A stretch of DNA of 64,000 nucleotides from Siculibacillus lacustris (GCF_004328075.1 NZ_SJFN01000003.1:13121-77120), one strand, 5' to 3'; shown: positions 43,904-54,475, counted from the stretch's first letter. Notes: generated by a model not told the origin, from the letters alone. Made by a program: numbers and translations.

Positions 43904-44959
43904 TCAGGCGATGCCGAGAATGCGGCGATTGGCGGCGAGGTCGGTGCCGGCGCCGGCGAAGTCGTCGAAGGCCTTCTCGGTGACGCGGATGATGTGGTCG
44001 TGGATGAAGGGGGCACCTTCGGCGGCGCCCTGTTCGGGATGCTTGAGGCAGCATTCCCACTCCAGCACCGCCCAGCCGTCGAAGCCGTGGCGGGTCAGGC
44101 GCGAGAAGATCGCCGCGAAATCGACCTGGCCGTCGCCGAGCGAGCGGAAGCGGCCGGCGCGATCGACCCACGGCTGGTAGCCGGAATAGACGCCCTGGCG
44201 GCCGGTCGGATTGAACTCGGCGTCCTTGACGTGGAACATCCGGATGCGCTGGTGATAGATGTCGATGTAGTCGAGATAGTCGAGCTGCTGCAGCACGAAG
44301 TGACTGGGATCGTAGAGGATGTTGCAGCGCGGATGATTGCCGACGCGCTCCAGGAACATCTCGAAGGTGCGGCCGTCGAACAGATCCTCGCCGGGGTGGA
44401 TCTCGTAGCAGACGTCGACGCCGGCCTCGTCGAAGGCGTCGAGGATCGGCCGCCAGCGGCGCGCCAACTCGTCGAAGGCGGTCTCGATCAGGCCGGCGGG
44501 ACGCTGCGGCCAGGGGTAGAGATAGGGCCAGGCGAGCGAGCCGGAGAAGGTGGCATGCGCCGTCAGCCCGAGGTTCTGCGAGGCCTTGGCGACCTTCATC
44601 ATCTGGTCGACCGCCCAGGCCTGACGGGCGGCGGGATTGCCGCGCACCGCCGGCGGGGCGAAGCCGTCGTACATCTCGTCATAGGCGGGATGGGCGGCGA
44701 CCAATTGGCCCTGAAGATGGGTGGCGAGTTCGGTGACGACGAGGCCGGCATCGGCGAGGACGCCGCGGATCTCGTCGCAATAGGTGCGGCTCTCGGCGGC
44801 GCGGGCGAGGTCGATCAGGCGTCCGTCCCAGGCGGGGATCTGGATGCCGACGTAACCGAGCTCGGCGGCCCAGGCCGCGATGTTCGGCAGGCTGTCGAAC
44901 GGTGCGGCGTCTCCCGCGAACTGGGCGAGGAAGATCGCCGGCCCCTTGATGGTCTTCAT
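43904..44959 (-). CDS. Sugar phosphate isomerase/epimerase family protein
   Basis: 351 residues of the xylose-isomerase-like TIM barrel. Metal-binding residues can be placed in YEIHPGED (Glu, His), LYDPSHF (Asp, His), MFHVKDAEF (His, Asp) and VLEWECCL (Glu). IolE/IolI and 3-keto-sugar hydrolase-like proteins belong here. GGAGT precedes ATG 44959. Sits between the binding-protein gene and the Gfo/Idh gene. It is probably an early step for the imported sugar or polyol, but the exact reaction is unknown. Confidence 0.88.
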   Translation of the reverse strand: MKTIKGPAIFLAQFAGDAAPFDSLPNIAAWAAELGYVGIQIPAWDGRLIDLARAAESRTYCDEIRGVLADAGLVVTELATHLQGQLVAAHPAYDEMYDGFAPPAVRGNPAARQAWAVDQMMKVAKASQNLGLTAHATFSGSLAWPYLYPWPQRPAGLIETAFDELARRWRPILDAFDEAGVDVCYEIHPGEDLFDGRTFEMFLERVGNHPRCNILYDPSHFVLQQLDYLDYIDIYHQRIRMFHVKDAEFNPTGRQGVYSGYQPWVDRAGRFRSLGDGQVDFAAIFSRLTRHGFDGWAVLEWECCLKHPEQGAAEGAPFIHDHIIRVTEKAFDDFAGAGTDLAANRRILGIA

Positions 44960-45147
44960 GGCCGTACTCCGATCGGGAAAGGCGGCGGCGGCTCGCAGCC
45001 CGCGACGGGGGAGCCTGCCGGGTGGACGAGGTCGAGCGGCGGGGCGCCGGCGGCGGCCGCCGTCCGCTCGTCGCCGGGCCGGGCGGCCGGCGGCGGCGAG
45101 CGGCAGGTCGGGCCGTCCCGCCGCGACGCGGGACGGCGGGGCCGAGA
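44960..45147. other. Intercistronic region after binding-protein gene
   Basis: No gene. It contains the stem-loop 45112-45137 directly after the binding-protein stop codon. Confidence 0.6.
45112..45137 (-). terminator. Stem-loop after sugar binding-protein gene
   Basis: Perfect 10-bp stem GCCGTCCCGC / GCGGGACGGC, 6-base loop, 10 bases past the stop. A second example, with 22089-22120, of a stem-loop right after an importer binding-protein gene. Confidence 0.6.
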
Positions 45148-46098
45148 TCAGAACGGCGAGTCGGGATAGTAGAACTTCGCGGCATTCTCCGGGGTCACCA
45201 GGGTCGCGTCGACGATGTATTCCTTCTTGAGCTGCGCGTTCTCCATCAGCTTGGAGGCGGTCAGCTCCATGGCGTCGGCGATCATCTTCGGGGGATAGAG
45301 CACGTCGGCGGGCACGAAGGTGTCCTTGTCCATCACGCGCTTGATCATCTCCTTCATGCCGGCGCCGCCGAGGATCCACATTTCCTTCTCGCGATTGGCC
45401 TGCTTGACGGCTTCGATGACGCCGAGGGTGATGTCGTCGTCCTGGGCCCACACCGCGTCGATCTTCGGGAAGCGGGCGAGGAAGTCCTGCATCACCTTGA
45501 AGCCGTCGTCACGGTTCCAGTTGGCGTATTTCATGTCGAGGACCTTGATGTCGGTCTTCTTGATGATCTCCATGAAGGCGTCGACGCGCTGGTTGTCGAT
45601 CACCGTCGGAATGCCGCGCAACACCACGATGTTGCCCTTGCCGCCCAGCTTGTCCTTCATGTAGTTGGCCGAATTGGCGCCCATCTGCGGGTTGTTGCCG
45701 GCGACGTAGAGGTCCTGGATCGTCGGATCGGTGAGGCCGCGGTCGACGATGGTCACCCACTTGCCGGCCTTCTTGACCTGGCGCACCGGCTCGGTCAGCG
45801 GATCGGACTCGAAGGGCAGGATCACCAGGGCGTCGATGGCGCGGGCGGAGACCAGATCCTCGAGATCGTTGGCCTGGCGGGTGGCGCTGCCGGCGGTGAC
45901 CAGGGCGATGGTCAGGTCGGGATACTTCTTCTCCAGCGCCGCCTTGGCCTGCTGGGCGTGCCAGTTGAGGCCGCCGGCCCAGCCGTGGGTGGCGGCGGGG
46001 ATCGAGACGCCCATGGTCTTCTTGGCGGCCGCGTCGGCGGAGCCGGCGAGGCACAGCATGCCGATGGCGAGGGCGGCGATGCCGAGGGTCCACTTCAT
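45148..46098 (-). CDS. Sugar ABC transporter substrate-binding protein
   Basis: 316 residues. Signal peptide MKWTLGIAALAIGMLCLAGSADAAA. Mature part is a ribose-type periplasmic binding protein: TMGVSIPAATHGWAGGLNWHAQQAK, ALVILPFESDPLTEPV, WAQDDDITLGVIEAV. ATG 46098 is chosen since GGGAG lies 8 bases upstream; the GTG at 46107 overlaps that site. Third gene of this importer. The substrate is unknown; the enzymes alongside suggest a polyol, inositol or glycoside. Confidence 0.92.
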   Translation of the reverse strand: MKWTLGIAALAIGMLCLAGSADAAAKKTMGVSIPAATHGWAGGLNWHAQQAKAALEKKYPDLTIALVTAGSATRQANDLEDLVSARAIDALVILPFESDPLTEPVRQVKKAGKWVTIVDRGLTDPTIQDLYVAGNNPQMGANSANYMKDKLGGKGNIVVLRGIPTVIDNQRVDAFMEIIKKTDIKVLDMKYANWNRDDGFKVMQDFLARFPKIDAVWAQDDDITLGVIEAVKQANREKEMWILGGAGMKEMIKRVMDKDTFVPADVLYPPKMIADAMELTASKLMENAQLKKEYIVDATLVTPENAAKFYYPDSPF

Positions 46099-46179
46099 GG
46101 TCTTCACTCCCTGTTCTTCGTTTCTCTATGGGGCGGTTTCGTCGTGTCCCCTCCGCCCGGGGGTGGCCGTCGGGAGAGC

Positions 46180-47179
46180 TCAGCGCCGCCCCTTGGCGTC
46201 ACGCTGCACCAGCACCGCGATGATGATGATGCAGCCCTGGATCGCCGCGTTGAGGTAGACGCTGATCGCTCCCGTCAGATTCAGGATGTTGTCGATGAGG
46301 GCGAGCATGATCGCCCCGGCGACGGTGCCCCAGATGCGGCCGGCGCCGCCCTTGAGGATGGTGCCGCCGATGATCACCGCGGCGATCGCCTCGAGTTCCC
46401 ACAGGAGGCCGGTGGTGGCCGAGGCCGAGCCGAGACGCGGCACGTAGAGCACCACGGCGAGCGCCACGCAGGCGCCCTGCAGCGCGTAGGCCGCGAGCTT
46501 GATGCGGTCGACCTTGATCGCCGAATAGCGCGCCACTTCCTCGTTCGAGCCGGTGGCGGTGACGTAGCGGCCGTAGCGGGTGCGGTAGAGCACCACCGCG
46601 CCGACGGTGGCCACCAGCGCATAGACCAGGATCGGATAGGTCACCCCGAACAGGTCGCCGTAATAGACCGGGCGGTAGAAGCCGCGGGTGCCCATGTTGA
46701 GCGACAGGGTGCCGCCGTTGGCGAGATAGGTGACCAGCGAGCGGAAGATGCCCATGGTGCCGAGGGTGACGATGAAGGGCTCGATGCGGCCCTTGGTGAC
46801 CAGCAGGCCGTTGATGAGGCCCGCGCCGACCCCCAGCGCCAGCGCCGCCACCATGCCGATCGCCACCACCGACAGCGGCGCCATCCCCGCCGGCTGCAGC
46901 GCGTTCATCACCATGATCATCACCCCGGCGATGAAGGCGGCGAGCGAGCCGACCGACAGATCGATGCCGCCGGTGGTGATCACGAAGGTGGCGCCGATCG
47001 CGATGATCCCGGTGAAGGCGGTGCGGGTCAGCACGTTGACGAGGTTGTTGGGGGTCAGGAACACCGGATTGACCAGCGTGCCGAGGATCACCAGGATTCC
47101 CAGGGCGATGAACGGGCCCCAGGTCTTGAGCTCGAAGCGGCGGGTGCGCGACGGGCGAGGGGCGTCGGGGCCGGACGGG

Positions 47180-47187
<8 letters not shown>
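46180..47187 (-). CDS. Sugar ABC transporter permease
   Basis: 335 residues, RbsC-like. [21 protein letters not shown] and [28 protein letters not shown] are its marks, with about nine membrane helices. ATG 47187 overlaps the ATPase stop by 8 bases and has AGGGAG upstream. The family pattern continues to the C-terminus ([19 protein letters not shown]-like segment). Confidence 0.92.
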
Positions 47188-48688
<1,501 letters not shown>

Positions 48689-49222
48689 GCGGTCGTCTCC
48701 ACGGCAGATCCACGGCGTCCCGACGCGCCGCGAGCGGAGCGGGGACGAGGGAGACCGCGGCGAGGCGCGGTCCGGCGGCGGTGACGTCCCGTCCGCGGGG
48801 CGCCGATCGACAGGGTCGTGAGGAGGGGGTGCGCCGGTTCCTGGTGGCGAGCGGCGAACGACGGCGGTCCGGGCTCGGGGCACCGGTGCGACGTGGTTCC
48901 GCAGGCCGTGCGACGGCGACGAGCGGCGGCGTGACACCCTCCCTGGGTTTCCTTGGCGGCCGCCCCTTCAGCGAGGCGTGCCGATTTCTTTATTTCGTGT
49001 CACAAATTAAAGCTGTCACTGCCGCCTTTGATTGTCAAGGGAAAAGGCGTAGGTTACTGGGGGTCTCGCAGCGCCGGAGTCCGGAGCATTTCCGGGTGCA
49101 TCGCGGCGGGTCCGGTGGGGCCGCGCGCGTCCGACGTCCTCCTTACAGGCGCCGAGGCCGACATTTAAAGTGCAGGATCAAAAAAAAGGCACGTCAACGC
49201 CCGTCAGCCGGAGACGTCCGCG
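48689..49222. other. Divergent control region, sugar operon and ROK regulator
   Basis: No gene. AT-rich between 48980 and 49045, unlike the rest. It holds a ROK-type dyad at 48989-49011 and a perfect TTGACA on the minus strand (49038-49033). No -10 box sits at normal spacing from that element; TTTAAT is 21 bases away. The promoter is therefore uncertain. Confidence 0.6.
48989..49011. promoter_or_regulatory. Candidate ROK/NagC-type operator
   Basis: TTTATTT-N8-AAATTAAA, an imperfect dyad of the kind bound by NagC/Mlc/XylR-family ROK repressors. It lies between the sugar operon and the ROK gene. Confidence 0.5.
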
Positions 49223-50446
49223 ATGAAGACCGCCGATCCTGAATTGATGCGGGCCATCAATCGCTTCCACGTGGTCGACGCGATCCGCCGGTTCGGGCCG
49301 ATCGCCCGGGTCGAGATCTGCGAGCGCACCGAGCTCAGCCCGACCACGGTCTCGGCGATCACCGCCGCGCTGATCGACGATCGGCTGATCATGCCGATCG
49401 CCATCGGCGGGGTGCGCGACGAGACCGCGCGCGGCCGGCCGCGGGTGCAGCTGACGCTCAATCCCGATGCGGCCTATGTGGTCGGGGTCAAGCTCGCCCC
49501 CGATCAGATCACCGTGGCGACCACCAATTTCCGCGCCGACGTGTTGGAGAGCCTGACCGTGCCGGTGCGGCTCGCGCGTCAATCGGCGGCGGTGATCGCC
49601 GATCTGGTCGAGGACGGGGTGCGCCGCTCGGTCGCCGACGCCGGGCTGACCATGGCCCAGGTCGCCGGGGTCTGCGTCGGGCTGCCGGGGATCGTCGCCC
49701 GCGACGCCGGGGTGTGTCGGCGCAGCCCGATCTTCGGCGAGCGCGACGTGCCCTTCGCGGCGGCGCTGGCGGCGCGTCTGGCGGTGCCGGTGACCCTCGA
49801 CAACGACGTCAACCTGGTCACCCTCGCCGAGCACTGGTTCGGCCGCGGCCGCGGCCTCGACGACTTCCTGGTGGTGTCGGTGGAACAGTCGCTGGGCCTC
49901 GGGATCATCCATCGCGGCGAGGTGTTCCGCGCCCCCAACGGGCTCGGGCCGGATCTCGGCGACCTCCTGGTCCGGACCCCGACCGGCGCCGACGTGCGGC
50001 TCGGCGAGGTCGCTTCGGGCGCGGCGATCCTGGCCGAGATCGCGGCGCGCTCGGAGCCGGAGCGGGCCGAGCTGTTGACCGGATCGGGGCGCGGCATCAT
50101 CGTGGCCCGCGACCTCGCGGAAGCCGGAGATGCCGACGTGACGGCGGTGCTGGCGCAGGCCGGCGTCGCGCTCGGGCTGGTGGTGGCCAATCTGATCGCC
50201 CTGTTCGCGCCGCCGCGGATCATCCTGGTCGGGGCGGTGGTCGACTTCGGGCCGCCGTTCCTCGGGCCCTTGACCCGGACGGTCGAGGCCTGGACGCCGG
50301 GCGGGCTCGGCGACGTCACCGAGATCGTCCACCAGCGCTGGGGCGACGACATCTGGGCGCGCGGCGCGGCGGCGATGACGCTGCGCAATCTCTACGGGTC
50401 GCCCTGGAACACCACGGGACCGGTCACACGCCGGCCGCCGCGATGA
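49223..50446 (+). CDS. ROK family transcriptional regulator, degenerate sugar site
   Basis: 407 residues. Winged helix at residues 10-60 (VEICERTELSPTTVSAITAAL), then a ROK sugar-kinase-like domain. The second lobe keeps LDNDVNLVTLAEHWFGRG. The expected zinc motif (CxCGxxGC) and the His of the GHxx motif are absent: the region reads NGLGPDLGDLLVRTPTGADVRLGEVASG. The protein therefore lacks the zinc site that shapes DNA and sugar binding in Mlc/NagC. It may have lost sugar response or bind a ligand differently. Divergent from the sugar importer, its likely target. Confidence 0.88.
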   Translation: MKTADPELMRAINRFHVVDAIRRFGPIARVEICERTELSPTTVSAITAALIDDRLIMPIAIGGVRDETARGRPRVQLTLNPDAAYVVGVKLAPDQITVATTNFRADVLESLTVPVRLARQSAAVIADLVEDGVRRSVADAGLTMAQVAGVCVGLPGIVARDAGVCRRSPIFGERDVPFAAALAARLAVPVTLDNDVNLVTLAEHWFGRGRGLDDFLVVSVEQSLGLGIIHRGEVFRAPNGLGPDLGDLLVRTPTGADVRLGEVASGAAILAEIAARSEPERAELLTGSGRGIIVARDLAEAGDADVTAVLAQAGVALGLVVANLIALFAPPRIILVGAVVDFGPPFLGPLTRTVEAWTPGGLGDVTEIVHQRWGDDIWARGAAAMTLRNLYGSPWNTTGPVTRRPPR

Positions 50447-50484
50447 ACCGATCGCCGGCGGATCGCCAACAAGGGGAGTACACC

Positions 50485-51126
50485 ATGCGCGAGGCGCTCA
50501 TCGTCTGGGGCGGTTGGGCCGGCCATCAGCCGGAGGAATGCGCCCGCCTCGTCGCGCAGCGGCTCGAGGCGGAAGGCTTCAAGGTCTATGTCGAGGACAC
50601 CACCGAGGCCTTCGCCGACCCGGCGATCCGCGACATGAGCCTGATCGTGCCGATGTGCACGATGTGGCGGATCGAGAAGGAGGAACTCGACAATCTGGTC
50701 GGCGCGGTGGTCGGCGGGGTCGGGCTCGGCGGGTTCCACGGCGGCATGGGCGACGGGTTCCGCGAGAGCATCGAGTACCAGTTCATGTGCGGCGGTCAGT
50801 TGGTCGCCCATCCCGGCGACATGATCGACTACCGGGTGACGATCACCCGCCCGGACGATCCGATCATGGCCGGGCTCGGCGATTTCGATCACCATTCCGA
50901 GCAGTATTACATGCACGTCGATCCGGCGGTGGAGGTGCTGGCGACCACCACATTCTCGGGCGCCCACGCGCCGTGGACCAAGGGCGTCGTGATGCCGGTG
51001 GTGTGGAAGAAGCGTCACGGCGCGGGCCGGGTGTTCTATTCCTCGCTCGGTCACGACGCCGGCGAGTTGGAGCGGCCGGAGGTGCGGACGATCCTGACCC
51101 GCGGGCTGCTGTGGGCGGCGCGCTGA
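50485..51126 (+). CDS. ThuA-like (trehalose utilisation) domain protein
   Basis: 213 residues, a glutamine-amidotransferase-like fold of the ThuA family. IVWGGWAGHQPEECA at the N-terminus, GGFHGGMGD around residue 80 and LGHDAGELERPEV near the end fit it. ATG 50485 has AGGGGAG 5 bases upstream; the reading frame also opens at ATG 50443. ThuA proteins take part in trehalose/maltitol use in rhizobia together with Gfo/Idh dehydrogenases, and one is in this same cluster. Probably co-transcribed with the ROK gene. Confidence 0.88.
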   Translation: MREALIVWGGWAGHQPEECARLVAQRLEAEGFKVYVEDTTEAFADPAIRDMSLIVPMCTMWRIEKEELDNLVGAVVGGVGLGGFHGGMGDGFRESIEYQFMCGGQLVAHPGDMIDYRVTITRPDDPIMAGLGDFDHHSEQYYMHVDPAVEVLATTTFSGAHAPWTKGVVMPVVWKKRHGAGRVFYSSLGHDAGELERPEVRTILTRGLLWAAR

Positions 51127-51152
51127 CGGCGCGCGACCTTCGCGAGAGACGA

Positions 51153-51176
51153 CGAGGGCCCCGAACGGGGCCCTCG
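51153..51176. terminator. Bidirectional terminator hairpin
   Basis: Perfect 10-bp stem CGAGGGCCCC / GGGGCCCTCG with GAAC loop, between the convergent ThuA-like and atoE genes. The loop and stem are typical; no T-run. Confidence 0.7.
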
Positions 51177-51198
51177 CGCTGTTCGGACGGACGATCGG

Positions 51199-52518
51199 TC
51201 ACTGGATGAACCACAGGCACCCGATCGCCACGACGTTGCCGACCAGGAACAGCAGCACCGAGAAGCCGATCAGGTCGCGCAGGCCGACCTTGGCGATGGC
51301 CAGCACCGGCAGGGCCCAGAACGGGCAGACGATGTTCCAGATGCTCTCGCCCCAGGCGACGCCCATGGCGACCTTCCACGGCTCGACCCCGAGCTTGGCG
51401 GCGGCGGGCAGCATGAAGGGGGCCTGGACCACCCAGTGGCCGCCGGCCGACGGCACGAAGATCGAGATCACCACCGACGACAGGTAGCAGTAGATCTGGA
51501 AGGTGCTCGCCGTCGACAGGCTGAGCAGCCAGTCGGAGATGATGAACACCAGACCCGAGCCCTTCATGATGCCCATGATGCCGGCATAGAAGGGGAACTG
51601 CAGGATGATGCCGCCGCAGCTCAGCGCCCCCTTGGTCACCGCCTTGGTGTAGCCGAGCAGCGAGCCGTGGGCGATGATCCCGAGGATCAGGAACAGCATG
51701 ATCAGGATGTTGAGGTTGATCCCCTTTTCCCAGATCTGCATGGCGAGATAGGCGAGGCCGAACAGGCCGAGCGACCATTTGAGGATAACGCTGTCGTCGA
51801 GCCTGTCGGCGAGGGTGTTGCTGGTGCGCGGCGTCTCGCGGATCGCCTCTTCCTCCTCGAACACCGAGGGGTCGACCAGCACCATGTTCTCCTTCTTGGG
51901 GAACAGCAGGGTGCAGGCGAGCGGGATGATGATCGCCAGCAGGATGGTGAGAGTCAGCGACTGGGCGCCGAAGATGGTCTGCGACAGCGGGACGAGGCCG
52001 ATCTCCTTCTCCAGGAAGTGACCCTTGGTGGAGATCAGCAGCGGGATCGACGCCGACAGACCGCCGTGGGTGATGATGATGCCGGAGAAGGCGGCGGTGA
52101 CGATCAGGCGGAAGTCGACGTCCGCATGATGCTTGCCGGCCTCCTTGGCCAGCAGCGCGCCGGCGATCAGGCCGAGGCCCCAGTTGAGGTAGTAGAGGAC
52201 CATCGACACCAGGGCGATGAACAGCACGGTCTGCACCGGCGTCTTGGGGATCAGGACGATGCGCTTCAGGAACTCGTGCACCGGTCGCGAGACGGCGAGC
52301 GCATAGCCGGTGACCACCACCAGCGCCATCTGCATGGCGAAGGACAGGATGTCGAAGAAGCTCTGTCCCCAGTAGTTGATGATCTGGACCGGCGAGGTGT
52401 GGGTGATGCCGAGGGCCATCGCCACCACCACCAGCGTGATCAGCCAGGCGATGGTGAAGGGATCGGGCAGGTATTTCTGCATCAGATTGACGAAGAACAT
52501 CAGGAGCTTGTTGATCAT
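51199..52518 (-). CDS. atoE: Short-chain fatty acid transporter, AtoE family
   Basis: 439 residues, about 11-12 membrane helices. GAGALLAKEAG-like segments, the HGGLSASIPLLI and VPSAGGHWVVQAPFMLPAA segments, and GVAWGESIWNIVCPFWALPVL are shared with E. coli AtoE, a carrier for short-chain fatty acids. Here it is the third gene of an operon with a hydroxyacyl dehydrogenase and a beta-keto acid cleavage enzyme, so it likely carries a short hydroxy- or keto-acid (inference). Confidence 0.92.
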   Translation of the reverse strand: MINKLLMFFVNLMQKYLPDPFTIAWLITLVVVAMALGITHTSPVQIINYWGQSFFDILSFAMQMALVVVTGYALAVSRPVHEFLKRIVLIPKTPVQTVLFIALVSMVLYYLNWGLGLIAGALLAKEAGKHHADVDFRLIVTAAFSGIIITHGGLSASIPLLISTKGHFLEKEIGLVPLSQTIFGAQSLTLTILLAIIIPLACTLLFPKKENMVLVDPSVFEEEEAIRETPRTSNTLADRLDDSVILKWSLGLFGLAYLAMQIWEKGINLNILIMLFLILGIIAHGSLLGYTKAVTKGALSCGGIILQFPFYAGIMGIMKGSGLVFIISDWLLSLSTASTFQIYCYLSSVVISIFVPSAGGHWVVQAPFMLPAAAKLGVEPWKVAMGVAWGESIWNIVCPFWALPVLAIAKVGLRDLIGFSVLLFLVGNVVAIGCLWFIQ

Positions 52519-52591
52519 CGGTTCCTCCCGACGCGGACCGCGCGTGGCGCTGGTCGCGTCCTTTGGTGGGTTTCTCGTTGTCGGGGGATCG

Positions 52592-53536
52592 TCAGACGTA
52601 GAAGGCGGAGGCCTTCAACTGGTGGATCAGCTTGCGCATGAACTTGCGGCGCACCGCCGCGGCCTCCTCGGGGGGATAGCGGAAGAAGCCCTCGCCGGAC
52701 TTCAGTCCGAGCTTGCCCTCGGCCACGGCGGTCCGCAGAACGGGATTGGCCTCCTTGGAATTGTCCATGTCCTTCAGGAGGTTGTCCCCGACCACACACC
52801 AGATGTCGAGACCGCCGAAGTCGGCCACCTCGAGCTGGCCGGTGGTGGCGTAGCGGAAGGCGGGGCCGAACTTCAGGGCCTTGTCGATGTCGGCGGGCGA
52901 GGCGATGCCGCGCTCGATCAACGAGAACACCTCGCGGGCGACCCCCTGCTGGATGCGGTTGGCGACGAGGCCGGGCACGTCCTTGAGGACCTTGACGGTC
53001 TGCTTGCCGACGCGGCCGTAGAGCGCCTCGACCTCGGCATAGAGCTCGGCCGACATGTTGCCGAAGAACGACAGTTCGACGATCGGCATCAGGTGGCCGG
53101 GGTTGTACCAGTGGCAGACCATGAAGCGGCTCTTGCGCTCGGGCCCGAACACCGTGGCCATCGCCTCGAGCGGCAGGCTCGAGGTGTTGGAGGCGATGAT
53201 CGCGTGGGCCGGGGCGAGGGCGTCGAGGCGGGCGAGCAGGTCGTGCTTCAGCTCGATCTTCTCCGGCGCGGCTTCGATCACGTAGTCGCAGTTGGCGACG
53301 GTGGCGGCGAGGTCGGTCGAAGTGGCGATGCGGGCGAGCGTCGCGGCGACCCGATCAGGGGCGATGTAGGCCTCGTCGGCGAGCAGTTGCAACTCGTCGG
53401 CGATCAGGGCGCGGGCCTTGGCCAGCGCTTCGTCGTTCACGTCGTAGAGGCGGACGTCGAGGCCGGCGAGGGCGAAGGATTCGGCGATGCCGTGACCCAT
53501 GGTCCCGGCGCCGATGACGGCGATGGTCTGGATCAC
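52592..53536 (-). CDS. 3-hydroxyacyl-CoA dehydrogenase family protein
   Basis: 314 residues. IGAGTMGHGIAESFALAG (residues 8-25) binds NAD, ASNTSSL and CHWYNPGHLMPIVEL carry the catalytic Ser/His and Glu positions. The C-terminal helical domain has FGPAFRYATTG. Proteins of this size and neighbourhood may act on free 3-hydroxy acids, as L-carnitine dehydrogenase does, rather than on CoA esters. Its ATG overlaps the stop of the BKACE gene by 4 bases, so the two are coupled. Confidence 0.9.
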   Translation of the reverse strand: MIQTIAVIGAGTMGHGIAESFALAGLDVRLYDVNDEALAKARALIADELQLLADEAYIAPDRVAATLARIATSTDLAATVANCDYVIEAAPEKIELKHDLLARLDALAPAHAIIASNTSSLPLEAMATVFGPERKSRFMVCHWYNPGHLMPIVELSFFGNMSAELYAEVEALYGRVGKQTVKVLKDVPGLVANRIQQGVAREVFSLIERGIASPADIDKALKFGPAFRYATTGQLEVADFGGLDIWCVVGDNLLKDMDNSKEANPVLRTAVAEGKLGLKSGEGFFRYPPEEAAAVRRKFMRKLIHQLKASAFYV

Positions 53537-54363
53537 GACGCGGCCCCCTTCAGCGACAGGATCGACCGGGCGTCGGCGGGGGTGGCCGGCTCGTTGTTGG
53601 CTTCGCGGATCAGGCGGGCGGCGCGGGCGACGAATTCGGCGTTGTTGGCGGCCAGACGACCCTTGGCGTAGAAGACGTTGTCCTCCATGCCGACCCGGAC
53701 GTGACCGCCGAGGCCGATGGTGGCGAACAGGATCGGCAGATGCGCCGCGCCGATGCCGAAGGCCGACCAGATCGCGTCCGGCGGCAGCAGGCTCTTCAGA
53801 TAGACCAGGTTCTCGACGGTGGCGGCGGTGCCGCCGGGCGCGCCGAGCACGAACTGGAACCAGCCCGGGGCCTTGATCACGCCCTGCTTCATGTAATAGG
53901 CGGCGTTGTAATACATGCCGGCGTCGAAGACCTCGATCTCCGGGCGGATGCCGTGCTCGACCATCGTCCGCCCGAGCTTCTCGAGAAACAGCGGATGATT
54001 GACGAACAGGGTCGAGTGACCCCAGTTCATCGTGCCGGCGTCATAGGAGGCGAGCTCCGGCTCGATCTCGATGATGTGCGCCATGCGGGTCTCGTCGGTG
54101 GCGGCGAGGTCTCCCGAGGTGGTCAGGTTGAGGACGATGTCGCATTTCTCGCGGATGCGGCCGACGGTCTCGACGAAACGGGCCTTGTCCATGGTGCCCT
54201 TGCCCTGCGCGTCGCGCATGTGCAGATGGGCGATGGCGGCGCCCGCCTGCCAGCATTCGAAGACGTCGTCGGCGATCTCACGGGGGGTCAGGGGAACTGC
54301 CGGATTGTGCTCCTTGGTCGGGAACGCTCCGGTGGTGGCGACGGTGATGATGGTCCTGCTCAT
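53533..54363 (-). CDS. Beta-keto acid cleavage enzyme (BKACE, DUF849)
   Basis: 276 residues. A TIM barrel that uses acetyl-CoA to split a beta-keto acid into acetoacetate and an acyl-CoA (as in 3-keto-5-aminohexanoate cleavage and dehydrocarnitine cleavage). Visible: VATTGAFPTKEHNPAVPLTP, HLHMRDAQGKGTMD (zinc His pair and Asp), LNLTTSGD, YDAGTMNWG and the final MEDNVFYAKG. First gene of the operon, with a perfect sigma-54 promoter 40-55 bases upstream. The acyl side chain is not deducible from this sequence by eye. Confidence 0.92.
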   Translation of the reverse strand: MSRTIITVATTGAFPTKEHNPAVPLTPREIADDVFECWQAGAAIAHLHMRDAQGKGTMDKARFVETVGRIREKCDIVLNLTTSGDLAATDETRMAHIIEIEPELASYDAGTMNWGHSTLFVNHPLFLEKLGRTMVEHGIRPEIEVFDAGMYYNAAYYMKQGVIKAPGWFQFVLGAPGGTAATVENLVYLKSLLPPDAIWSAFGIGAAHLPILFATIGLGGHVRVGMEDNVFYAKGRLAANNAEFVARAARLIREANNEPATPADARSILSLKGAAS

Positions 54364-54402
54364 GGCGAACTCTCGCTCTTTCGTTTCCTACGCCAGGAAA
54401 AG

Positions 54403-54418
54403 AGCAAGTCGCGTGCCA
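54403..54418 (-). promoter_or_regulatory. Sigma-54 promoter of the BKACE operon
   Basis: Read leftward it is TGGCACG-CGAC-TTGCT, an exact match to the RpoN consensus TGGCACG-N4-TTGC. The start point would be near 54393, giving a 30-base leader before the BKACE ATG. Confidence 0.85.
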
Positions 54419-54459
54419 GTAAAATTCGCTTGAATACGCTCGATTTTACGTGAACGTCC

Positions 54460-54475
54460 GATGACGGACGTCATC
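54460..54475. promoter_or_regulatory. Candidate enhancer (UAS) 1
   Basis: GATGACGGACGTCATC, palindrome with 7-bp arms and 2-base centre. It overlaps the stop codon of the activator gene and lies 42 bases upstream of the sigma-54 -24 element. Confidence 0.7.

Noticed and set aside
48980-49045. A standard sigma-70 promoter for the sugar operon
   Set aside because: TTGACA is perfect, but the nearest good -10 (TTTAAT) is 21 bases away, too far for a confident call.
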